Assembly (NCBI RefSeq): GCF_000350525.1
Contig: NZ_AOCN01000015.1
Span: forward strand, 186,001 to 250,000
Origin: Leucobacter salsicius M1-8
GTDB lineage: Bacteria; Actinomycetota; Actinomycetes; Actinomycetales; Microbacteriaceae
Direction of reading: 5' to 3'
Length of the DNA stretch: 64,000 bases
Positions within the stretch are counted from its first letter, which is position 1. Each line of letters opens with the position of its first letter. The notes below the pieces were generated by a model. It ran no database searches and was not told the origin of the DNA. It saw only the letters and a list, made by a program, of their open reading frames with translations. Positions 25,455-32,961 of the stretch are shown here, in pieces. The position numbers and the translations under genes were made by a program.

Positions 25455-26333
25455 CTAGAACACCATCGGGCGGTCGTAATCATCCTCGAACGTGCCGCCG
25501 AGCAGCGACGGGTCAATCTCGGCGACGACGGGCACGTGGTCGCTCGGGGCGTCGCCGCGGCGCTCGTCGCGGTGAATCGCGGCGCCGGTCACCGCATCGG
25601 CGAAGCCCTGCGACGCCATGATGAAGTCGATGCGCATGCCCTCATCCTTGGGGAACCGGCCAGCCTTGTAGTCCCAGAAGGTGAATCCTTCGGGCACGAT
25701 CGGGCGCACGACGTCCTCGACAAGCGGCGCGAATGACTCAAACATCGAACGCTCGGGGGCCGACACGTGCGTCGACTTGCCCACCGTGAACGACGGGTCG
25801 CCCATGTCGGCGTCGAATGGCGCAATGTTCCAGTCACCCATGAGGGCGAGCGGCAGATCCGGATCCTCATCAAGCCACGTCTCAGCGTTGCGACGCAACG
25901 CATCGAGCCACTCGAGCTTGTAGGTGTAGTGCAGATCGTCGATGCCGCGCCCGTTGGGAACATAGAGGCTCCACAGCCGCAGATCGCCCACGGTGACACC
26001 GAGGGCGCGGGCCTCGAGCGGCAGGCCGTTGGGGCCCTCGCCCTGGATCTCTTCCTGGCCCTTGATCGGCTTGCCGAATCCGGGCATGCCGTCGAACTCG
26101 CGCGCGACATCGGTCATCTCGTGGCGGCTGGCGAAGGCGACGCCGTTCCACTGATTGAGGCCGTGGATCTCGAGCTTGTAGCCCGCGCGCTCAAACGCCT
26201 CGACGGGAAACTGGTCGGGGCGGCACTTGATCTCTTGCATGGCGAGCACGTCGATGTCCTCGCGCACGAGCCAGTCGACGACACGGCCGACGCGGGTACG
26301 GATCGAGTTGACGTTCCAAGTGGCAATGCGCAT
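25455..26333 (-). CDS. xth: Exodeoxyribonuclease III family protein (copy 2)
   Basis: The 292-residue second member is closer to classical XthA: 'MRIATWNVNSIRTRV', 'VLAMQEIKCRPDQFP', 'GVAFASRHEM', 'LMGDWNIAPFDAD', 'MRIDFIMAS' and 'DAPSDHVPVVAEI' give the full set of metal and catalytic residues (Asn, Glu, Asp, Asn, Asp, His). It should cut DNA at abasic sites and trim 3' blocking groups. It probably heads a two-gene unit with copy 1 (45-bp gap). The intergenic region to the divergent surface-protein gene (26334-26477) shows no strong structure. Confidence 0.93.
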   Translation of the reverse strand: MRIATWNVNSIRTRVGRVVDWLVREDIDVLAMQEIKCRPDQFPVEAFERAGYKLEIHGLNQWNGVAFASRHEMTDVAREFDGMPGFGKPIKGQEEIQGEGPNGLPLEARALGVTVGDLRLWSLYVPNGRGIDDLHYTYKLEWLDALRRNAETWLDEDPDLPLALMGDWNIAPFDADMGDPSFTVGKSTHVSAPERSMFESFAPLVEDVVRPIVPEGFTFWDYKAGRFPKDEGMRIDFIMASQGFADAVTGAAIHRDERRGDAPSDHVPVVAEIDPSLLGGTFEDDYDRPMVF

Positions 26334-26477
26334 GCCTTAAGCCTAGCCGTCGGCATAGATACGTAATTCGTCACGATGTGAAAAGCCGCGATCGGTCATA
26401 GTCTGCAACTCAATCAGTTGCGCGTTCACGGCATTCACCGAGCGCCTGAGGGATGCGCTGGAGCATTGGGGAAGTCG

Positions 26478-27995
26478 ATGCACTCTCAAAATTACGGCGG
26501 GCAAGGCCCGTCCCGTCGTCGAGGGGGTCGCGGCCTCGCCGCGATCCTGTTCGCGGCGGTCCTCACGTTTGGGCCCGGTGCCTGGGCGGCGCAGGCCACC
26601 GTTCCGGATCAGGCGGCCACTGTAACTGCTGCCGAATCGGCAGATCCGGAGGCTGCTCCCGAGGTGGTTCCCGATCCGGCGCCCGTGGCGGTGCCCGTGC
26701 CTGAGGCGGTGCCCGAGCCGGCGGAGGCCCCGGAACCCGTGGCAGCGCCCGAGCCGGCCCCCAAGCCGGCTGCGGAACCCGCTCAAGTCATCGAGGCTCC
26801 CGAGCCGCAGGTCGCGGCTCCCGAACGCACGGACCAGGGGGCGCGAAGCTCGGCTTCGCAGTATCCGCCGCCGGTGACCCCCGCGGTATCCGTCACACCG
26901 CCCGAATGTGTGGCGGTCGATGCGCCGCTGCCGACGAGCATCACAGCGCACGTCACGGTGCCAGCGGGCACCTTTTGGCTAGGTATCTCGATTGGTGGAT
27001 GGAGTGCCCCCGAGGTGCTCGTGTCTGGGAGTGGGGACTATGAGCTGCCGCTGAACGGCGAGGGCTCATACACCGTCACCCTGTTCAACGGCGGCCACTA
27101 CCAGGTCTCGAGCACATCGTTCGTGATCGTGCGGTGTGACGAGCCGGTGCCGACGGTGCCGCTCAGCGTGGCTGTCTCGCTCGATGAGTGCACGGTGCCC
27201 GGTGGCGAGATGGCAACCACGGCCAAGGCTCACGTGCTCGGTGCGGTGGTTGGGCAGAGCTACCATTTCTCCCTCACCAAGGACGGTGCGGAGGTATGGT
27301 CTGACGACGTGGTCGCTACCGCGATAACGCTCGACGTTGTAGTGCCGCTGACGGGAGCCGCCGAGTATGCGGTGACGGTGAGTCACGGTGACGACTCCGA
27401 CACGGCAACGGCCACGCTGACGCCGTGCCCGCCGATACCGCCCGAGCTGGCGTTGGCCATCGCATTCGATCAGTGCGGAGCCCCAGGCGGTGTCCCGGCA
27501 ACTTCGGGCACCCTGATCATCAGCGGTGCGGTGGTGGGTACCACCTATCACGTGACACTGCAGAAGGATAGCGCCGGGGCCCTCGGTGCCCTCGGTGCCC
27601 TCGTGGGCAGCGACGGGACTTGGTCGGAAGACGTGGTGGCAACTGCAACCGAGTTCGCCGTGACTGTGCCACTCAGCGGTCCAGGCATGTACACGGCACA
27701 AGCCTCGGTTGGTGAGACTGTGGCGACGGCTACGGCAGAGCTGACGCCCTGCCCGCCGGAACCGCCAGTACCGCCAGTACCGCCAACACCACCGGTACCT
27801 CCGGTTGTGACCACCTCCTACACTCCGCCGCCCAAGGTCATCGTGACCTCGGTAGCCCCCAAGCTCGCGGTCACCGGTGCGAGCGGTGGCAGTGAGGGAA
27901 TGGCAGTTGCGGGGGCCGTGGTACTTGCGGGCCTCGTCACCATGGCTGCGGCTAGCGGACACCGCCGGATCAGGGCACGCGTAGTGCGTGACTGA
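26478..27995 (+). CDS. Cell-wall-anchored surface protein with three Cys-bounded repeats
   Basis: About 505 residues. The N-terminus is basic (SRRRGGRG) followed by a hydrophobic segment ending GAWAAQA, a Sec signal peptide. A Pro/Glu/Ala-rich stalk follows to about residue 130. Then come three beta-rich repeats of about 90-105 residues, each framed by Cys ('PPECVAVD...VIVRCDEP', 'LDECTVPGG...TLTPCPP', 'FDQCGAPGG...ELTPCPP'), suggesting one disulfide per module. A (PPVPP)n hinge leads to the LAVTG sorting motif, a hydrophobic helix and an Arg-rich tail, typical of class E sortase substrates. I chose ATG 26478 because the signal peptide starts there and GGGGAA precedes it. The ligand is unknown. 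Confidence 0.82.
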   Translation: MHSQNYGGQGPSRRRGGRGLAAILFAAVLTFGPGAWAAQATVPDQAATVTAAESADPEAAPEVVPDPAPVAVPVPEAVPEPAEAPEPVAAPEPAPKPAAEPAQVIEAPEPQVAAPERTDQGARSSASQYPPPVTPAVSVTPPECVAVDAPLPTSITAHVTVPAGTFWLGISIGGWSAPEVLVSGSGDYELPLNGEGSYTVTLFNGGHYQVSSTSFVIVRCDEPVPTVPLSVAVSLDECTVPGGEMATTAKAHVLGAVVGQSYHFSLTKDGAEVWSDDVVATAITLDVVVPLTGAAEYAVTVSHGDDSDTATATLTPCPPIPPELALAIAFDQCGAPGGVPATSGTLIISGAVVGTTYHVTLQKDSAGALGALGALVGSDGTWSEDVVATATEFAVTVPLSGPGMYTAQASVGETVATATAELTPCPPEPPVPPVPPTPPVPPVVTTSYTPPPKVIVTSVAPKLAVTGASGGSEGMAVAGAVVLAGLVTMAAASGHRRIRARVVRD

Positions 27996-28045
27996 CGGGG
28001 AGTCGTGCGGCCCCGAGCTCGTCTCGGTGGTCGCACGAGCAAGAC

Positions 28046-28091
28046 ACAAGCTGCACGGTCGCGGCGTTCTCACCGTGGTCGTGCAGTTTGT
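28046..28091 (+). terminator. Terminator after the surface-protein gene
   Basis: A 19-bp stem with three G-T pairs (28046-28064 with 28073-28091) encloses an 8-nt loop. It lies about 50 bases after the stop at 27995. The remaining bases to the LCP gene at 28176 are the likely promoter region, without a motif I can name. Confidence 0.65.
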
Positions 28092-28175
28092 TCCAAGGGC
28101 CTGCACAGTGGATTCGGGTAGGTTTAAGGCTCGGTCAAGTGCGCGACGCGCATCAAAAGACACGGGGAATACTGA

Positions 28176-29450
28176 ATGAGCAAGAAACTCGCTGACGGAT
28201 CACAACGGTCGACGTTCGTGCGCCATGGCAAGCTGCGCCGCTCAAAGAGCTGGAGCAACGCGCTGCGCATCCTGCTGACGACTGCCATCGTGGTGGTGCT
28301 CAGCGGAGTCGCCACAGTGTCCTATGCGGTGTGGGGTCTCACAAAGGATATTCAGACGGTCGATCTCGGCAACAGCGGCGACGCGGTAGGAGCGGGCAGC
28401 CAGTCGATTGACGGGGCGCTCACGATTCTGCTTGCGGGCACGGACTCACGTGCCGGCCAGACCATCAATGATGGTGAAGAGGGCGAGCTCAACGACGTCA
28501 ACCTGCTTCTGCACGTCTCGGCAGACCACAAGAACGCCACGGTTATTAGCTTTCCGCGTGACCTGATGGTGCCGATCCCGGGCTGCCCGGGACCGAACGG
28601 GGAGCCCGACTACTACTCGGCAATGAGCGAGCAGCAGCTCAACACTGCTATCTCGTACGGCGGGCTGCCGTGCGTGGCGGCCACGATTTCTTCACTCACG
28701 GGCATGGAAATTCCGTACGCCGGGCTGATCTCGTTTGACGGCGTGATCGGGGTCTCGAACGCGCTCGGCGGCGTGGAAGTCTGTCTCGCGCAGCCCATCG
28801 TTGATCCGCATGCGGACCTCGACCTGCCCGCCGGCATGAACAACCTCCAGGGCCTCGAGGCGCTGCAGTTTCTGCGCACGCGCCACGGCGTCGGCGACGG
28901 CGGCGATACGAGCCGCATCAGCAACCAGCAGGTCTTTATGTCTGCCCTGCTGCGCAAGCTGAAGAGCGCAGACACGCTCTCGGACCCGGTGAAGGTGTAC
29001 GGCCTTGCAAAGGCGGGCGTCGAAAACATGACGCTGTCGAAGAACATGGCGAGTGTGCAGTTCATGCAGGCCATCGCAGGCACGGTCAAGGACATCGACC
29101 TCGACCGCATCAACTTTGTGCAGTACCCGTCGTTCTCGCATCCCTACGAAGAAGGGCGTCTGACGCCTGACTATGTCAACGGGCAAGCGCTCATGGACAT
29201 TGTCATGAGCGGCCAGCCATTTGAGGTCTCGGCCGTGGGTGAAGGCGTGGCGACGGAGGGCGAGGACCCGGCTGCCGACCCCGCTACCGACCCGACGACC
29301 GACCCAGCCGCTGATCCATCAGTGGCGCCCGTGCCAGAGGAAGGCGCAACCCCGCCGGCTGCCACGGATGGACCGGTGAAGTTGCCCGACGGTATTACCG
29401 GGCAGCAGGCCAGTAAGGAAACCTGCTCGGCCGGGCGCACGGTGTTCTAA
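28176..29450 (+). CDS. LytR-CpsA-Psr (LCP) family glycopolymer ligase
   Basis: A 424-residue type II membrane protein with one transmembrane helix at about residues 30-52. The LCP domain follows: 'LLAGTDSRAG', 'DVNLLLHVSADHKNATVISF' and 'PRDLMVPIPG' (conserved Asp and Arg residues for pyrophosphate and metal), then 'GLEALQFLRTRHGVGDGGD' and 'RISNQQVFM'. LCP enzymes attach teichoic-acid-like or other glycopolymers to peptidoglycan from a polyprenyl carrier. The C-terminal 75 residues are Asp/Pro/Ala/Thr-rich with repeated 'DPAA/DPTT' units, a likely wall-spanning linker, ending in a short Cys-containing tail. The start ATG is well placed. Confidence 0.93.
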   Translation: MSKKLADGSQRSTFVRHGKLRRSKSWSNALRILLTTAIVVVLSGVATVSYAVWGLTKDIQTVDLGNSGDAVGAGSQSIDGALTILLAGTDSRAGQTINDGEEGELNDVNLLLHVSADHKNATVISFPRDLMVPIPGCPGPNGEPDYYSAMSEQQLNTAISYGGLPCVAATISSLTGMEIPYAGLISFDGVIGVSNALGGVEVCLAQPIVDPHADLDLPAGMNNLQGLEALQFLRTRHGVGDGGDTSRISNQQVFMSALLRKLKSADTLSDPVKVYGLAKAGVENMTLSKNMASVQFMQAIAGTVKDIDLDRINFVQYPSFSHPYEEGRLTPDYVNGQALMDIVMSGQPFEVSAVGEGVATEGEDPAADPATDPTTDPAADPSVAPVPEEGATPPAATDGPVKLPDGITGQQASKETCSAGRTVF

Positions 29451-29500
29451 GCCATTCTCGACATTCTCGGAACGGGCGTTGACTTTTGAGACACGCCGAC

Positions 29501-29538
29501 ACGGATCCCGCTCACGATTTCTCGTGAGCGGGATCCGT
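29501..29538 (+). terminator. Terminator after the LCP gene
   Basis: A perfect 17-bp stem (29501-29517 with 29522-29538) has a 4-nt loop. It ends the LCP transcript and separates it from tRNA-Ser. Confidence 0.75.
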
Positions 29539-29569
29539 CCGTTAGGATGGGCAATGGTGTTTACACCTA

Positions 29570-29661
29570 GGAGACGTGCCGGAGCGGCCGAACGGGCTTC
29601 ACTGCTAATGAAGTGTTGGGCTTAAACCTGACCGGGGGTTCAAATCCCCCCGTCTCCGCCA
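29570..29661 (+). tRNA. tRNA-Ser (anticodon GCT)
   Basis: A type II tRNA with a long variable arm. The acceptor GGAGACG pairs with CGTCTCC, the anticodon loop holds GCT inside the stem TTCA/TGAA, the T arm is GGGGG-TTCAAAT-CCCCC, the discriminator is G and CCA is encoded (29659-29661). It decodes AGC/AGT. Confidence 0.97.
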
Positions 29662-29667
29662 GATTTA

Positions 29668-29712
29668 CCCCTCAAGATTCGCGCAATGCGCTGCGAGTCT
29701 TGAGGGGTTTTT
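29668..29712 (+). terminator. Terminator after tRNA-Ser
   Basis: The stem CCCCTCAAGA/TCTTGAGGGG (29668-29677 with 29698-29707) is followed by TTTTT. This is a classic intrinsic terminator. The 175 bases from here to the permease start hold only a small GCACA-N4-TGTGC palindrome (about 29798-29811) and an assumed promoter. Confidence 0.85.
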
Positions 29713-29886
29713 GCGTTCGCGGGGCGACACGAAACCCGAGCGTGACGCAGCGCCGACAAGCGAATCAATCGCACTGGCAAAAGTGCACAAACCCTGCGCA
29801 CAAGACTGTGCAATACCGCGTGGAGCTGTGCGCCGCGCCGCCCGTAGCCTGTCTGGGTCACCCGCACTGACGCGAAGAAGGGCAGC

Positions 29887-31443
29887 ATGCGAGCGAATTA
29901 CAATCGTCCAGTTTCACCGGCCACATCGGCGGCTCAAGTGATTTCACCGTCGAGCAAGAGCGGCTCAAAAAAGCTGGCCTCTCGACACATTACGATGATC
30001 ACCCTCGGCGGCATCATCGGCGCAAGCCTGTTCGTAGGCTCGGGCAACGTGATCCGAAACGTGGGCCCCGCGGCGCTCGTTTCGTACCTCATCGGCGGCA
30101 TCCTCGTGTTCCTTGCGATGCGCATGCTGGGCGAAATGGCGGCAGCACGGCCGTCCACCGGTTCGTTCATGGAGTACGCGCGAGTCGGCCTCGGCGACTG
30201 GGCCGCCTACTTCGTGGGCTGGCTGTACTGGTACTTCTGGGTGGGGGTCATCGCGTTCGAAGCCGTCGTAAGCGGTTCGATCCTGCACGGCTGGATGCCC
30301 GGAGTGCCCGAGTGGGTCTTCTCGATCTCCATGATGCTCATCTTCACCATCACGAACCTCGTCTCAGTGCGTTCGTTTGGTGAGGTCGAGTTCTGGCTAG
30401 CCAGCATCAAGGTCGTCGCGATCGTGGTGTTCCTCGGCGTCGGCGTCCTGTTTGCGCTCGGCTTCTGGCCCGGCGGCTCGTTCTCGCTGCCCAACCTGTG
30501 GCAGCACGGCGGCTTCGCCCCCAATGGCGTCTGGCCGATCATCGCGGGCGTCGCGATCGTGATCTTCTCGTACTTCGGCACTGAGATCGCTGTGATGGCC
30601 GCCTCTGAATCCGAGGACCCCGCGAAGGGCGTACGCCAGGCCACGACCACGGTCGTGTGGCGCATCTTGCTGTTCTTCGTGGGTGCCGTGTTCCTGATCG
30701 TCATGATCGTGCCCTGGAACCAGCTGCCCGACCCCCAGGTCGAGGGCCCCTTCGTGCACCTCTTCACGATGTACGGCATCCCCGCCGCAGGGGTCATCAT
30801 GAGCGCCGTCACGCTGACCGCGGTCTGCTCGGTACTCAACTCGGGCCTCTACTCGGCCGCCCGCATGTTCGCAGCGCTCGCCGACCAGGGCTACGCCCCC
30901 GGCATCGTGGCAAAGCGGTCCAAGAACGGCGTGCCCGTGGCGGCAGTGCTCGCCTCGACGCTCGGCGGATACGCCGCCGTGATCGTGAACTTCGCGGCCC
31001 CCGATTCGGGCATCTTCGACTTCATCATGAACTCGGCCGGCCTCGTCGCACTGTTGGTCTACGCGTTCATTGCCGCGACGCAGATCCGCATGCGTTCACG
31101 CATGAGCAAGGAGGAGGTCGCCGGCCTCGAGCTCAAGATGTGGCTGCATCCCTGGCTCGGTATCCTCGTGATCGCGTCAGTGGTGGGCATCATCGTCATC
31201 ATGGTCGTGAGTGGCGAAGGCACGCGCACCCAGGTGTGGACGAGCCTGGTGTCGGTTGGTGTGCTCGCAATCTTCTGGCCTGCGGTGCGCAAGCGGCTCG
31301 CACGCGTGCGTGCGAAGCGCGCGTTCCCCGAACCCTCGGCGGCAGAGCTGGCCCAGCGGCTGCAGGCGGAATCATCTGCGGCGGCGACTCCGGTAGCCGC
31401 GTCTGACATAGAAGGCGCCGGATCGCAGCAGCCGCGCGCGTAA
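29887..31443 (+). CDS. Amino-acid permease, AAT/GABA permease type (APC superfamily)
   Basis: A protein of 518 residues with twelve transmembrane helices and cytosolic ends. The first helix carries the APC signature 'MITLGGIIGASLFVGSGN'. 'GPAALVSYLIGGILVFL' and 'RMLGEMAAARPSTGSF' follow, as in the AnsP/GabP/CycA group. 'SYFGTEIAVMAASESEDP' corresponds to the conserved helix-6 block. It should be a proton symporter for a neutral or gamma-amino acid; the exact substrate cannot be read. The C-terminal 50 residues are charged and Ala-rich. Convergent with rskA across a terminator. Confidence 0.9.
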   Translation: MRANYNRPVSPATSAAQVISPSSKSGSKKLASRHITMITLGGIIGASLFVGSGNVIRNVGPAALVSYLIGGILVFLAMRMLGEMAAARPSTGSFMEYARVGLGDWAAYFVGWLYWYFWVGVIAFEAVVSGSILHGWMPGVPEWVFSISMMLIFTITNLVSVRSFGEVEFWLASIKVVAIVVFLGVGVLFALGFWPGGSFSLPNLWQHGGFAPNGVWPIIAGVAIVIFSYFGTEIAVMAASESEDPAKGVRQATTTVVWRILLFFVGAVFLIVMIVPWNQLPDPQVEGPFVHLFTMYGIPAAGVIMSAVTLTAVCSVLNSGLYSAARMFAALADQGYAPGIVAKRSKNGVPVAAVLASTLGGYAAVIVNFAAPDSGIFDFIMNSAGLVALLVYAFIAATQIRMRSRMSKEEVAGLELKMWLHPWLGILVIASVVGIIVIMVVSGEGTRTQVWTSLVSVGVLAIFWPAVRKRLARVRAKRAFPEPSAAELAQRLQAESSAAATPVAASDIEGAGSQQPRA

Positions 31444-31466
31444 CACCCGAGCGCTCTGCGCTCCAT

Positions 31467-31513
31467 GTGGCCCTCGAAGGTCCCGTAACCACTACGGCAT
31501 CCTCGAGGGCCAC
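31467..31513. terminator. Bidirectional terminator, permease / rskA
   Basis: GTGGCCCTCGAAGG pairs with CCTCGAGGGCCAC (one bulged A), and an inner CCGTA/TACGG stem extends the fold. A T-rich stretch follows on the plus strand. It separates the convergent permease and rskA genes. Confidence 0.7.
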
Positions 31514-31543
31514 CTGCGTTTTGTTGGCCGGTGAGAGGGCCGC

Positions 31544-32323
31544 CTACGAGACGGTCGTGATTGCGGCGATGGGGTCGGTGGTCGGTGCACCGCTGGGCGA
31601 TCCGCCAGCCGCCTCAACGGTCAGTGCGACCACGTCTCCGGGACGGAAGCCATCGAGCACCGCCGGCTCATCATCCGGCGCGAGCACGCCCACAGAGATG
31701 GGAGTTTCGCCCCTCACGAGCCACACCTCAACGTCTTTATCGTCCGCCAACTTCGGAAGCTGCTCAGCCACGAGTACGGCGCGATCGAGTTCGTCGGACC
31801 AGTGCAGTGTCGCGTTGCCGCCGCCAGAAACCTGAACGGTTTGCTCCTGGGCGTCGCTTGCCTGGGACACTTCGGTGAGGGCCACATTTGCGAGGCTCGG
31901 GCCTGGCCCGAAAAGCTGCGGCCCCAGTGTGACGGCAGTCAACACGGCCACCGACGCCGCAAGCGCGAACGCTCCTACCCAGAGGGCGCGCCGGCGTGCC
32001 CTCGGCGCACGAGACTTGTGGTCGACGGGCGCTGAGAGCGATGCAGACACTACGGGTGGAGCGAGCTCAGCAGCCGGTGAACCACCGGCGGGCTGCTGCG
32101 ACATATTGCCGATCAGTTCGAGGAGATTGGCTCGCACGCTCGGGGCGGGGGTCGCGTTGGGCGAGGCGTCGCCAATGGTTGCGGCGGCCTCGAGATCCTC
32201 GTCGACGATGAGCTGCCACTCGGGGTGTGCCACGAGCGCGTGAGCGAAGGCGATCTCGTCCTCGGGGCTGAGCGCGTGCAGCGCGTGGCCAGCTGAGAGC
32301 TGCCGAAAATCTTGGAGATTCAT
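31544..32323 (-). CDS. rskA: Anti-sigma factor RskA (membrane anti-SigK)
   Basis: 259 residues. The cytosolic N-terminal domain (about 1-80; 'RQLSAGHALHALSPEDEIAF') is the RskA-type anti-sigma domain that binds region 2/4 of an ECF sigma factor. One transmembrane helix is at about 113-133. The outer C-terminal domain ('ATLHWSDELDRAVLVAEQLP', 'DVEVWLVRGETPISVGVL') is the RskA/anti-sigma-K fold. No zinc-binding HxxxCxxC is present, as expected for this class. The start overlaps the sigK stop by four bases, fixing the pairing. Regulated proteolysis in the membrane should release SigK; the signal is unknown. Confidence 0.92.
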   Translation of the reverse strand: MNLQDFRQLSAGHALHALSPEDEIAFAHALVAHPEWQLIVDEDLEAAATIGDASPNATPAPSVRANLLELIGNMSQQPAGGSPAAELAPPVVSASLSAPVDHKSRAPRARRRALWVGAFALAASVAVLTAVTLGPQLFGPGPSLANVALTEVSQASDAQEQTVQVSGGGNATLHWSDELDRAVLVAEQLPKLADDKDVEVWLVRGETPISVGVLAPDDEPAVLDGFRPGDVVALTVEAAGGSPSGAPTTDPIAAITTVS

Positions 32324-32919
32324 GATGCTCCCTCCATGGTCACGCGCAGTCGAGACAGGCCGTCTCGCATGCGCGTCTTGATCGTTCCGAGCGGGGCGCC
32401 AAGCAACACTGCGATTTCTTGCTGGGTGTACCCGCCAAAGTAGGCCAGCATGAGTGGTTCACGTTGCACCTCGGGGAGGAGCTGAAGCGCTTCCGCAGCT
32501 TCGGTGCCGTCGACCAGCAGTTCGACGTGCTCTTCAACTGGAACCGGAGCTGCGTACAGCTCGCGGAGCCCGGCACGCATGTCGCGCCCCGCGCTGGCCT
32601 GGGCTGCACGCACCCTGTCAACAGATCGGCGATGCGCCATGGTCAAGACCCAGGTACGTGCGCTGCCTCGCTCGGGCGAATACGAGGTAGCCCGCTGCCA
32701 GACCTCAAGAAACACCTCTTGCAGCACTTCCTCACTCTGCGCATGGTCGACGAGCACACGCTTGATGAGGCCGAACGCTCTTGCCGACAGCATGTCGTAG
32801 AGCGACGCGAATGCCCGCTGGTCTCCCTCTGCCACCCTGACGAGGGCACCGTCGGCAGGGTCAACGCCTGTCCCGTCCTCGGGAATGTCGCAGCCGTCGA
32901 TCACCATCTCCCTCAGCAT
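32320..32919 (-). CDS. sigK: ECF RNA polymerase sigma factor SigK
   Basis: 199 residues with the two ECF domains. Sigma region 2 is at about 35-105 ('FASLYDMLSARAFGLIKRVL', 'EEVLQEVFLEVWQRA', 'RTWVLTMAHRRSVDRVR'). Region 4 is at about 140-190 ('LPEVQREPLMLAYFGGYTQQ', 'IAVLLGAPLGTIKTRMRDGL'), the helix-turn-helix for the -35 element. Adjacency to an RskA protein, DipZ and an MPT83-like protein makes SigK the best name. Only one Cys (Cys10) is present, whereas mycobacterial SigK has a disulfide pair. It lies 42 bp after dipZ on the same strand and is probably co-transcribed with it. Confidence 0.93.
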   Translation of the reverse strand: MLREMVIDGCDIPEDGTGVDPADGALVRVAEGDQRAFASLYDMLSARAFGLIKRVLVDHAQSEEVLQEVFLEVWQRATSYSPERGSARTWVLTMAHRRSVDRVRAAQASAGRDMRAGLRELYAAPVPVEEHVELLVDGTEAAEALQLLPEVQREPLMLAYFGGYTQQEIAVLLGAPLGTIKTRMRDGLSRLRVTMEGAS

Positions 32920-32961
32920 GCCGTACTCACCCGCTTTCCGCGTCTTCTTGGCAGGAGTTTC

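Noticed and set aside
26640-26810. Pro/Glu/Ala-codon repeats, considered as a CRISPR-like or tandem array
   Set aside because: It lies in a coding stalk with irregular units and no spacer-repeat pattern.
27570-27605. GCCCTCGGTGCCCTCGGTGCCCTCG direct repeat in the surface-protein gene, considered as a phase-variation tract
   Set aside because: It is only two to three copies of a 9-bp in-frame unit (Ala-Leu-Gly), so changes would not alter the frame.
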